DNA from: CAIXSE01 sp040769125
Lineage (GTDB): Bacteria > Actinomycetota > Thermoleophilia > UBA2241
Assembly (NCBI GenBank): GCA_040769125.1
Contig: JAXGLO010000001.1
Location: forward strand, 310,001-374,000
Length of the DNA stretch: 64,000 nucleotides
Direction of reading: 5' to 3'
Positions 56,648 to 64,000 of the stretch are shown here, piece after piece. The notes under the pieces were generated by a model, which was given only the letters and a program-made list of their open reading frames with translations, was not told the origin of the DNA and ran no database searches. The stretch's first letter is position 1; every line of letters starts with the position of its first letter. The position numbers were made by a program, and so were the translations under genes.

Positions 56648-57019
56648 GCCCAACCGTGCATGCTCGCCTCGACTGCGCCAGTCGTCTTACCGGAGCCTCT
56701 GTTCGGTCAGGACCCCAGCGTATATGGAGCTTCCTCGTCGGGATAGTCTCCACGCCAGGCCTCCGTGGACACATTCACTTTTAGGACCGCTGCGGCGCCA
56801 CGATCCCTTCTGTGTTGACGTTTGTGCCACAGGTGCCCCACGAGGATCCTGTTGCCGCGTATGCGGTGCTCGAAGTAGATGTTGAGGCAGCCGCCGGCGG
56901 ACGGACGCCGGATGGCCAAGTGAACTCATCGACTTTGGTCAGCCTGGCGAGTTGGCGGTGGCCGTTCCCGTGGGTAGGTCGCTCGGCGCCCTTGCCTTGG
57001 TGCGCGGGCTCGCGCTAGT

Positions 57020-57256
57020 CTACGATGTGATTCCGGCTGTCATGAGTTCACGCGCGAACCAGGCGAGCGTCGTATCTGAAACGCCGGTACATCCGTCGGC
57101 CCACGGCTTGCGAACGAGCTCGCCGAGCGATGGCGTCGTGGTCGCAACGACGGCGCTTTTCTCTTCGTCTCTCTGTAACGGTTTCTTTGAGCCCACGCCT
57201 CCGTCGGCTTCGATAAGCCGGATTTCGTCCGTTATTTCATCACGGCACGGGCGCAA
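57020..57256 (-). CDS. Possible small hypothetical ORF beside the second parS
   Basis: A 78-residue frame on the minus strand, between the two parS sites. It has no ribosome binding site, motif or homologue that I recognise. Codon use is less GC-biased than in neighbouring genes. It may be a remnant or chance ORF. Confidence 0.15.
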   Translation of the reverse strand: MRPCRDEITDEIRLIEADGGVGSKKPLQRDEEKSAVVATTTPSLGELVRKPWADGCTGVSDTTLAWFARELMTAGITS

Positions 57257-57261
57257 CTCCC

Positions 57262-57277
57262 CGTTTCACGTGAAACA
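57262..57277. other. parS site, second copy
   Basis: CGTTTCACGTGAAACA matches the consensus at 15 of 16 positions, with the central GTTTCACGTGAAAC intact. It lies 630 bp from the first copy. Confidence 0.88.
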
Positions 57278-58337
57278 CCCAGTCTGCCTCAAGGAGGAAG
57301 GGCGCGCCGCCGTGGCGTTTCAGCAGGGAGCGACGTAGGACCGCTCGGGGCTCGGGTGGCACGCTTGACCGTCAACCACACTGAATGCCCCACGAGCAAG
57401 GTGGAGCCGGCATCCTGGGACGGCACGATCTCGAACCGGCACGAATGCCCCGTGAACGAGGAGTAGCCGGCCTTACTATGGTCGCTTCCCACTACATCCT
57501 TGGCTTCACGCGAAGACCACACCGCTATGCTAAGACCACATCACTATGCCAAGACCGTTCTGCCGTGAGAGCCCCTGCCATCATCGTCTTCCCAGAGTGA
57601 GATCCTGGTGGTCCGGCGCATGAGGTTCGCGTTTCTCGTTGACGCAGCCCTCGGGGTGCTCCAGCCCATGGCGTTCGGGAGCAGCTCCCGCGGCGCGTCG
57701 GCGCCGTTGATTCACGGCGCGCTAATGGCGCTGGAGAATGCACGCCAAGGCACGTCAGGCTCCTCAAGCCCATGGGCTTGCTCAGGCATGCGGCCTCCAG
57801 CCCGATATACGGGGGGCTGGCCTCTCATGCGCTTTGAAACGACCCGGCTGCTCCGCCGTGGGGCGCGGGGTTGTGATGCAGGACCGCGCTCAGCGAGCGG
57901 GATGGGGTGCCCGTGGTCCCGGTTGCTGCGGCATACGACCGCGGCGTCTGGAGCGCTTCGCCTTCAGCTGCCGCGCAAGCATCATGAGATCGTTTGGTCC
58001 GGATGCATGTGGCCCAGATGCATTACCGGGCGCCCCAAAGGCGGCTGCCTCCGACGGCTGCCTCACAACACGGTGCTGCTCATTCATGCGTCGGGCGAGA
58101 TGGTCCAATGCGGGCTGTGGCACGACGGCCGCTCGAGGCTCACAGGCACGCATGTCGCCCCTCCACTCGGGCCGCAGAGCGCGCCTGCTCGCTCTTGCAG
58201 GAGGCCTCGAGAGCAGGCTTCCCTCGGCGCGACAAAGCGCGCCCGTTCGAGGACTACTGACGCTACCGAGTACAGCCAGGAGCCGCTTGCCGAGGCTCGC
58301 ACCGGCGCAGCGAGGCGCTGTAGCCTACTAATATAGT

Positions 58338-58354
58338 ACTACCAAAAGGGTAGT
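58338..58354 (-). terminator. Short hairpin downstream of the htrA-like gene
   Basis: ACTACC and GGTAGT pair around a five-base loop, about 50 bases beyond the htrA-like stop. On the minus strand it is followed by an AT-rich run (ACTATATTAG). Weak candidate. Confidence 0.3.
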
Positions 58355-58400
58355 CGTCTGTCGTGGACTCTCCGGCCTTCTCCCCGTGGCTATGTTGTGC

Positions 58401-59579
58401 TCAAAGGTCGCTGGGCCGCTCCGCCAGCGTCACCTTCACATCGCGCATCTTGCCATCGCGTTCAACGGTGAGGGTGATCTCGTCACCGGGCTTCTTCGTG
58501 GAGAGGTATGCAATGAGGCCTTCGAAGCCGCTGATGGTCTTCCCGTCGGCGCGGACCACGACGTCACCACCGATGACGAAACTCTGCCCTTGGACGCCGA
58601 CTGTACGGGAGCCTCCGCGTATGCCCGCCTTGGCGGCGGGGCTTCCCTCGGATACCTGCTCAACGAGAGCGCCGCCTTGAGACGTCATGTTGAACAGCTT
58701 CGCGACATCCTGCGTCAGGGTCTGCCCGGCCACGCCGAGCCAGGCGTACTCGACCGTTCCGTCATCCTTGAGCTGCTCAAGAGAACGTACCGCAGCGTTG
58801 ATCGGGACGGCGAAGCCGAGGCCCTGATTCCCTCCCGACTCGGAGGCGATCTGCTCGTTGACGCCGATCACCTTCCCATTCGAATCGATGAGCGGTCCGC
58901 CTGAGTTGCCGGGGTTGATGGCGGCGTCCGTCTGGATGCCGTTGGAGATGGTCATACCGTTGGGAGCCTGAAGGCTGCGTCCGACGGCTGAGACGATTCC
59001 CGAGGTGATGGAGAAATCGTAGCCAAGGGGGTTCCCGATGGCGACGACCGGCTCTCCTACGACGACGTCGTCGGAGTCGCCCAGAGGCAGCGGCTTGAGA
59101 TCGACATCCGAGGGTTTGACCTTGATGACCGCGACGTCGCTGCCGCTGTCGACGCCGACAAGCGAGCCCTCCACGCGCTGTGTCCGGCCCCTGCTCTTGT
59201 TGAACACGATGGTCAGGCTCACGGCGCGTTGCCTGTCCTTCTCGACAACATGCGCGTTAGTCAGGATGTGGCCTTTGGCGTCGACGACGAACCCCGTTCC
59301 CATGGATCGACCGCTCTCGAGTTCGCCGAACAGGTTTACGCCGGCGTCGCCGAAATCGGCTTGAACCATGACGACGCCGGGCGAGAGCGAGCGGTAGATC
59401 TGCTGTGGCGTGAAGCCCTTGCCTGAGGTTGCCACTGGTGTCGCCTCGTCAGTGGGCGACAGTCGCACGGCGATCTGCTGAGTATCTCCCAAGCTGGAGG
59501 TCAGCAGAAGAGCAAGCACCAGGAGCGCCGCACCCAGAACTCCGCCACCGACGCCAGCGAAAAAGCTCTTCAATCTCAT
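58401..59579 (-). CDS. HtrA/DegP-like serine protease with PDZ domain
   Basis: A 392-residue membrane-anchored protease. One N-terminal helix (about 12-29) anchors it; the trypsin-like domain has His110 (LTNAHVV), Asp148 (GSDVAVI) and Ser226 (GNSGGPL). One PDZ domain follows (about 290-388), with ALVEQVSEGSPAAKAGIRGG and VVVRADGKTISGFEGL. It would degrade misfolded extracytoplasmic proteins. It lies 106 bases downstream of a two-component system on the same strand, which may control it. Confidence 0.93.
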   Translation of the reverse strand: MRLKSFFAGVGGGVLGAALLVLALLLTSSLGDTQQIAVRLSPTDEATPVATSGKGFTPQQIYRSLSPGVVMVQADFGDAGVNLFGELESGRSMGTGFVVDAKGHILTNAHVVEKDRQRAVSLTIVFNKSRGRTQRVEGSLVGVDSGSDVAVIKVKPSDVDLKPLPLGDSDDVVVGEPVVAIGNPLGYDFSITSGIVSAVGRSLQAPNGMTISNGIQTDAAINPGNSGGPLIDSNGKVIGVNEQIASESGGNQGLGFAVPINAAVRSLEQLKDDGTVEYAWLGVAGQTLTQDVAKLFNMTSQGGALVEQVSEGSPAAKAGIRGGSRTVGVQGQSFVIGGDVVVRADGKTISGFEGLIAYLSTKKPGDEITLTVERDGKMRDVKVTLAERPSDL

Positions 59580-59685
59580 TCAAACCCCTTCCTGGTCGAT
59601 CGGGTCGTCTGCAGCGAGCCGGTTTTAGCTTAATACCATGTGCCCGTTGGTGCGCGGGTGATATCTCTCTCGCGTTCGCCGTGCC

Positions 59686-61524
59686 TCAGGCCTTTCCGGT
59701 GGCCACGCCGTCGCGTGGGGCCCGTGGCAGGCTGACCGTGAAGCTGGTGCCATGACCCCCACGGGAACTCACGCTGATGTGTCCGCCCATCATCTCTACG
59801 AGCTCGCGTGCAATGGAGAGTCCGAGCCCGGTTCCTGCTGTTGTGGCGCGCTCCTCACGGCCGCGATGGAAGCGCTCAAACACGTGCGGGAGATCCGCGG
59901 CTGCGATGCCCGGGCCGTCGTCCATGACGACGATCGAGGCCATCTCGTCGTCTTCGGCCGGCTTTACTGTGATGCGGCTGTCCGGAGGTGAGAACTTGAC
60001 CGCGTTGTCGACGAGCGCGCGGAGCACCTGCGCGAGCCGCTGCTCGTCACACCATGCGGTGACCGGCGGCCCCGGATCGACGGCCAGGTGAAGGTTCTTC
60101 GTCTGCGCCTGCGCCTGGAACTCGGCGAGCACAGACCGGGCGACCGTCTTGAGCTCGACGAATTCAGGCTCGAGAACGATCGCTCCCGCCTCGACTCGTG
60201 AGAGGTCGAGCATGCTAATGGCGAGATTGCGAAGCCGGTCGACCTGCTGCCGCATGAGCTGGATGAACTCCCGTTGCTCGGCGGCGCTCACGTTGCCCTC
60301 GTCGATCAGCTCCAGGAAGCCGGCCAGCGAGAACAACGGGGTCTCGAACTCGTGCGAGGCGTTGGCGATGAGGTCGCGGCGGGCGCGCTGCAGGCGGGCC
60401 TGTGAGGTGATGTCGTGGACGACCACGATGGTCGAGAAGTCAGCGGTATCTGCCACCGCGTAGGCGGTGGCCTCAAGCGTGCGGTCATGTTGAACGGTGA
60501 CCACAGCCTGTTCGGCTCCCTCTCTCCGCGCCTCGCGCCAGGCCTGCATGACGTCGGCGGGGACGGCCTCCTCGAGGCTGGAGCCGATCTCCACGGGTGC
60601 GCCGAGCAGCTCTGCGGCTGCGGGGTTCGTGATCATTACAGTGCCGTCGCCGGAGACGCCGATTACCCCTTCTGAGAGGTCGTTCAGCAGGACTTCGGCC
60701 CGGTCGCGCTCCCGCTCGATCTGGGCGAACGCATCGGTGAGGCGGTCGGCCATAATGTTGAACGTGCTCGCCAGCTGGCCGATCTCATCCTTGGTGGCGA
60801 TAGGCACCTTGGCCGTGAGGTCGCCGGCCGCGACCTTGGTGGCGATAGGCACCTTGGCCGTGAGGTCGCCGGCCGCGATCGCCTCGGCGCTGCGCTCGAT
60901 CCTCTTGAGGCGGCCGGCGATGAAGAAGGACGCCATGTAGCCCAGCGCCAGGCTTACGCCCAGCGCGATGAGCATGGCGAACATCAGGCGGAGCTGCACG
61001 GCGGCAACGGTTTGATCTACGTCTCTTAGCGAGGCGAGCACGAGGACGACTCCGTAGACCGAGGAGGTCCCGTTGTCTATCAGGGGGACCGCCGTGGCTG
61101 CGTAGCGGCGCGCCATGCTGATCGTCACATCCTGCGCCACGGCCTTCCTCGTGAGCGCCGCTTCGATCATGGGGTACGAATCCACATCCAGCGGCCCGGC
61201 TCCGCCGGTATCGTAGCGGGAGACCAGGGTACTGGCGAGCACGACGATGCGGGCGTTGAATCGCATGCCGAGCCGGCTCATGGTGTTCCTGAGACCCTTG
61301 CTGTCGACGACGCTCACCGTGTGGGTTGGCGCGTAGTACTGGTAGTAGGCGCTGATGGTATCGCTGACGAGCCTGGCGTCGGTGCGCTGGTCGGCGAGCT
61401 TCTGCTCGTCGAGACGGCTCGTCAGCGGCGGAACCGCGTAGGCCCAGGCGGCCAGCATCGCCAAGGCAACGAGGCCCAGGATGAGGACGGTCAGCCAGTT
61501 CTTGACGGAACTGAATAGCAGCAT
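59686..61524 (-). CDS. Sensor histidine kinase (HAMP-PAS-HisKA-HATPase)
   Basis: A 612-residue membrane kinase. TM1 at about 13-33, an extracytoplasmic sensor of about 145 residues, TM2 at about 180-205, HAMP (about 205-280) and PAS (about 285-385). The phosphoacceptor His391 is in NASHEFETPLFSL, with EFE in place of the usual ELR. The ATPase has VVMDDGPGIAAADL, FERFHRG and GTGLGLSIARELVEMMGG. The HAMP region contains an exact 15-residue duplication. It is the partner of the response regulator encoded 27 bases upstream. Confidence 0.93.
   Translation of the reverse strand: MLLFSSVKNWLTVLILGLVALAMLAAWAYAVPPLTSRLDEQKLADQRTDARLVSDTISAYYQYYAPTHTVSVVDSKGLRNTMSRLGMRFNARIVVLASTLVSRYDTGGAGPLDVDSYPMIEAALTRKAVAQDVTISMARRYAATAVPLIDNGTSSVYGVVLVLASLRDVDQTVAAVQLRLMFAMLIALGVSLALGYMASFFIAGRLKRIERSAEAIAAGDLTAKVPIATKVAAGDLTAKVPIATKDEIGQLASTFNIMADRLTDAFAQIERERDRAEVLLNDLSEGVIGVSGDGTVMITNPAAAELLGAPVEIGSSLEEAVPADVMQAWREARREGAEQAVVTVQHDRTLEATAYAVADTADFSTIVVVHDITSQARLQRARRDLIANASHEFETPLFSLAGFLELIDEGNVSAAEQREFIQLMRQQVDRLRNLAISMLDLSRVEAGAIVLEPEFVELKTVARSVLAEFQAQAQTKNLHLAVDPGPPVTAWCDEQRLAQVLRALVDNAVKFSPPDSRITVKPAEDDEMASIVVMDDGPGIAAADLPHVFERFHRGREERATTAGTGLGLSIARELVEMMGGHISVSSRGGHGTSFTVSLPRAPRDGVATGKA
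60791..60880 (-). repeat. 45-bp tandem duplication inside the kinase HAMP domain
   Basis: Two adjacent 45-bp units (60791-60835 and 60836-60880) are identical at 44 of 45 bases and encode GDLTAKVPIATK twice within a 15-residue period. The near-identity points to a recent slippage or a contractible repeat. Confidence 0.95.
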
Positions 61525-61551
61525 GCGCCGGAGGGCGGGAGCCCGGTTCTC

Positions 61552-62259
61552 CTAGAGCTCGCGGAACTTGTAGCCGATGTTGCGGACGGTGAAGATGAAG
61601 TCTGGATACCTGGGGTCGATTTCGAGTTTCTCGCGCAGGTGCCTGATGTGGACGTCCACCGTGCGCGCGTCGCGGTAATCCGAGTCGCCCCACACGAGCT
61701 GCAACAGGATCTGGCGGCTGTAGACCCGCCCAGGATGAGAGATCAGCGTCTTGAGGATCTCGAACTCGATGTAGGTGAGGTCGATCTTCGCGCCTCGCAG
61801 GGTGACGGTACGCTTGAGCAGATCCACCTCAAGCTCGTCCACTTTGATCGACTCCTTCTTGGCGCTGGCGGCGCTCCTGGTCATCTCGGCGCGGCGCAGG
61901 TGGGCGCGCACGCGGCTGCGAAACTCTCTGAGGCTGAACTTGTCTTTCGTGATGTAGTCGTCGGCGCCGATCTCGAGCCCCAGCACCTTGTCGAACTCCT
62001 CTGACTTGGCGGTGAGCATGATGATCGGCACGATGCTCTGCGCGCGCAGACGACGGCACACCTCTATGCCGTCAATGTAAGGAAGCATGATGTCGAGGAT
62101 CACGAGATCGATGCTCTGGCGGCCGAATACCTCCAGAGCCTCCTCGCCGTCACGGGCTGTGAAGACCTGGTAGCCCTCCTTTTCGAGGGGGTAGCGAAGG
62201 AGCCTGAGGATCGCCTCCTCGTCGTCCACGAGCAGAATGCGAGCTCCGCTGTCCGTCAT
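61552..62259 (-). CDS. OmpR/PhoB-family response regulator
   Basis: A 235-residue regulator. The receiver has acidic residues Asp12-Asp13, phosphoacceptor Asp56 (LVILDIMLPYIDG) and Lys105. A winged-helix DNA-binding domain follows (DLTYIEFEILKTLISHPGRVYSR, RTVDVHIRHLREKL, IRNIGYKF-type end). After the lysine the usual KPF reads KDKF. The start is ATG 62259, overlapping the radical SAM stop. It forms a two-component pair with the downstream kinase and may control htrA and envelope stress. Confidence 0.95.
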   Translation of the reverse strand: MTDSGARILLVDDEEAILRLLRYPLEKEGYQVFTARDGEEALEVFGRQSIDLVILDIMLPYIDGIEVCRRLRAQSIVPIIMLTAKSEEFDKVLGLEIGADDYITKDKFSLREFRSRVRAHLRRAEMTRSAASAKKESIKVDELEVDLLKRTVTLRGAKIDLTYIEFEILKTLISHPGRVYSRQILLQLVWGDSDYRDARTVDVHIRHLREKLEIDPRYPDFIFTVRNIGYKFREL

Positions 62260-62921
62260 GATCTCCGCCTTGCTGCAGTATGGACGTCTCCTCGCGGCTC
62301 GGCCAGTGCCCGCACGCGGAAGCCGGCTCCGAGCGCCTGGGCGATGGCCTCGCAGCCGGCGAGGTCGACGCCGGGCACGTCGACGGCGGTGAGGATCGTC
62401 TCGATGCCGTGTTGTACGCACTCTTCGGCGAACTTGATGACGGCCCTGTGCGCCTTGCCGAAGATCGGCCGGCAGAGCTCGTCGTAGGCCTCAGGATCGG
62501 CCGCGTTGAGGCTCACCGTGGCGGCGACGAGGCTGGCGCCCGCCAGCGCCGCCGGCACGTCGACAGCGGGGTTGAGCAGCTGCCCGTGCCCGTTGGTGTT
62601 GAGCCTGGCACGGATTCGGCGGAGGCTCAGCCATTCCGTGACGGCGAGCACGACGTCGAGCTGCATCGTGGGCTCGCCGAAGCCGCAGAAGACGACCTCA
62701 TCGGCCGGCGTCTCGAGAAACGCCAGCTCTATGGCGTACGTTACGTCGTCCACGGTCGGCTCGCGCTCGAGGGTGAGCGTCTCGCCGTAGACGCCGTCGG
62801 CCCACCTGCGCAGGCAGAAGTCGCAGGCGCAGGAGCATCGGTTCGTGATGTTGAGGTAGACGGCCGATCCGGCGCCGCGGTAGGCGATCGTCCCGGGTGG
62901 CAGGCTGAAGGGTGCGCTCAT
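62256..62921 (-). CDS. Radical SAM protein (TatD-associated type)
   Basis: A 221-residue compact radical SAM enzyme with the CSCACDFC cluster motif (Cx3Cx2C) in LNITNRCSCACDFCLRRW, and VVFCGFGEPTMQLDVVL, LNTNGHG and VSLNAADPEAYDELCRP. It resembles the TatD-nuclease-associated radical SAM family; its substrate is unknown. tatD is not adjacent here. Instead it overlaps the response regulator gene. The start is ATG 62921; an upstream frame lacks similarity. Confidence 0.85.
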   Translation of the reverse strand: MSAPFSLPPGTIAYRGAGSAVYLNITNRCSCACDFCLRRWADGVYGETLTLEREPTVDDVTYAIELAFLETPADEVVFCGFGEPTMQLDVVLAVTEWLSLRRIRARLNTNGHGQLLNPAVDVPAALAGASLVAATVSLNAADPEAYDELCRPIFGKAHRAVIKFAEECVQHGIETILTAVDVPGVDLAGCEAIAQALGAGFRVRALAEPRGDVHTAARRRS

Positions 62922-63141
62922 GGTCTCCGGCAGGTCGGGTGCATCGTGCGGCGGCGCCGTGCCTGGAATGATGCACGTTCGGCAAGCCGAGTATAGCAGG
63001 GTAGACTTGGGCGTCCATGGATCGAATCGTCCCGAGATCTCTTGAGCCGCGCGGTCGCCGGCGCGAGGTCGCGCCGGCGTTACGCGGCGCTTGCCCCGCT
63101 GGCGACGCCGTCGGGCTGCGAGCGTCATGAGAGAGCCGGCG

Positions 63142-64000
63142 ATGCACGAGGCGATACTGTGCGATCGTCACGACGACGGCTCCGTGAGCTGCCGGGTCTG
63201 TCCTCGCCGCTGCCGCATCGCGCCCGGCAAGAGCGGCGTGTGCCGGGCGCGCATGAACCAGGACGGCCGGTTGTACGCGATCACCTATGGGCGTGTGTGC
63301 AGCGTTGTCGCCGACCCTATAGAGAAGAAGCCTCTCTTTCACTTCTTCCCCGGGACCACCGTGCTCTCGCTCGGGACCTACGGCTGCAGCTTCGCCTGTC
63401 GTCACTGTCAGAACTGGCAGATCGCTCACGCTGACCCTCGGGAGGCCATGCGCGAGCTGCGCGAGCTACCGGTGCGCAACCTGCCGGTGCTGGCCGGTAA
63501 CAACAACTGCCAGGGGGTCGCCTGGACGTACAACGAGCCGACGATCTGGCTCGAGTACATCCTCGATGGAGCGCAGCTCGCGCACGAGCACGGGTTGTAC
63601 ACGGTGATGGTCACGAACGGCTACATCACCGAGGAGGCTCTCGACGTCCTCGCGCCGCACATCGATGCATACCGCGTCGATGTCAAGGGCTTCAGCAACG
63701 CCCAGTACCATGATCTCTGCCGCATCCGCGACATGTCGCCGGTGCTGGCCGCCGCAACGCGCGCCAAACACCGGCACGGATGCCACGTCGAGATCGTCAC
63801 GAACGTCATCCCCACGCTGAGCGACGACGAGGTTACGCTGCGCAGGATCGCGGAGTGGATCGTGCGCGAGCTGGGTCCTGAGACCCCCTGGCACGTCACT
63901 CGATTCACGCCGTATCTCGAGCTCGCGCACGTCTCGCCGACGCCCATCCCGACCCTTGAGCGCGCCCGCCGCATCGGATGGGACGCAGGGCTGCGTTTCG
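63142..64000 (+). CDS. amrS: Radical SAM enzyme of the AmmeMemoRadiSam system (AmrS), partial
   Basis: At least 286 residues, running off the window end without a stop. The N-terminal zinc-ribbon-like part is CRVCPRRCRIAPGKSGVC. The radical SAM cluster motif is CSFACRHC (Cx3Cx2C) in GTYGCSFACRHCQNW, followed by TYNEPTIWLEYILD and NGYITEEAL. The family is linked to AMMECR1 and Memo proteins and to pyruvate-formate-lyase activases. The start at 63142 follows AGAGAG and matches family N-termini; an in-frame ATG at 63127 is possible. Divergent from the radical SAM-kinase operon, with a 220-base shared upstream region. Confidence 0.9.
   Translation, partial: MHEAILCDRHDDGSVSCRVCPRRCRIAPGKSGVCRARMNQDGRLYAITYGRVCSVVADPIEKKPLFHFFPGTTVLSLGTYGCSFACRHCQNWQIAHADPREAMRELRELPVRNLPVLAGNNNCQGVAWTYNEPTIWLEYILDGAQLAHEHGLYTVMVTNGYITEEALDVLAPHIDAYRVDVKGFSNAQYHDLCRIRDMSPVLAAATRAKHRHGCHVEIVTNVIPTLSDDEVTLRRIAEWIVRELGPETPWHVTRFTPYLELAHVSPTPIPTLERARRIGWDAGLRF

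Larger units (their letters stand above)
56127..58400. other. Gene-poor region downstream of tRNA-Ala
   Basis: About 2.3 kb with no gene I can support. It holds two parS sites, a partial direct repeat near 57384-57475 (AATGCCCCACGAGCAAGG versus AATGCCCCGTGAACGAGG) and a doubled CTATGCTAAGACC/CTATGCCAAGACC at about 57524-57554. Two minus-strand ORFs look faintly coding: 56707-56919 (70 aa) and 57020-57256 (78 aa, ends at LMTAGITS). The region may be decayed DNA next to a tRNA. Confidence 0.5.

Noticed and set aside
56210..56746. 178-codon plus-strand ORF in the parS region
   Set aside because: Irregular composition, no motif, no ribosome binding site, and it runs through a parS site. Treated as chance.
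57405..57470. TCGAACC block resembling a tRNA T-arm
   Set aside because: The flanking bases do not pair into a T stem and no acceptor or anticodon arm is present.

Overview
The window is about 64 kb of GC-rich bacterial DNA with tightly packed, overlapping genes and many GTG starts. Several features suggest an anaerobic or microaerophilic member of the Actinobacteriota outside the well-studied classes: a UPF0182 membrane protein, a sortase of the TLTTC type, an MrpA subunit fused to MrpB, pieces of an Flx-Hdr electron-bifurcation module and a corrinoid-activating ferredoxin/ATPase. This placement is an inference; no rRNA gene is present.

Layout. 0-2.5 kb: three co-directional redox genes in the order FlxC-, FlxB- and FlxA-like, the end of a cluster that starts outside the window. 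2.6-3.7 kb: hisC. 3.7-5.9 kb: a decayed gene, tRNA-Asp and a winged-helix remnant. 5.9-9.4 kb: three minor pilin genes (+). 9.9-16.0 kb: a complete mrp Na+/H+ antiporter operon. 16.3 kb: tRNA-Val. 16.6-18.3 kb: fetAB metal export genes. 18.5-22.1 kb: a second, mirror-image minor pilin cluster (-), one member of which carries fibronectin type III domains. 22.5-33.2 kb: single genes (UPF0182, a GAF-GAF-GGDEF protein with a degenerate HD-GYP tail, a RACo-like activator, a solute-binding lipoprotein, a sortase, moeA and a FlgM-like ORF). 33.1-35.0 kb: thiT-thiN-vanZ behind a TPP riboswitch. 35.0-46.1 kb: the replication region, with DnaA boxes, an ATPase/winged-helix regulator, dnaA, a second box cluster, dnaN, an S4 protein, recF, a DciA-like gene, gyrB and gyrA. 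46.2-52.8 kb (-): a four-gene operon behind a glycine riboswitch with an intrinsic terminator. 53.0-55.9 kb: trpS, an unknown gene and an M20 peptidase. 56.05 kb: tRNA-Ala. 56.1-58.4 kb: a gene-poor stretch with two parS sites. 58.4-62.9 kb (-): HtrA protease, histidine kinase, response regulator and a radical SAM protein. From 63.1 kb: a radical SAM protein of the AmmeMemoRadiSam system, cut by the window edge.

How the genes work together. The most coherent unit is the glycine-controlled operon. It encodes a plant-type hydroxypyruvate reductase, an aminotransferase, a GcvT-serine hydroxymethyltransferase fusion and a glycerate 2-kinase. Together these can carry glycine plus a C1 unit through serine, hydroxypyruvate and glycerate to 2-phosphoglycerate. 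The corrinoid activator and Flx genes fit an anaerobic C1 lifestyle. The origin region is unusual in having no rpmH upstream of dnaA and a HATPase/winged-helix gene overlapping dnaA.
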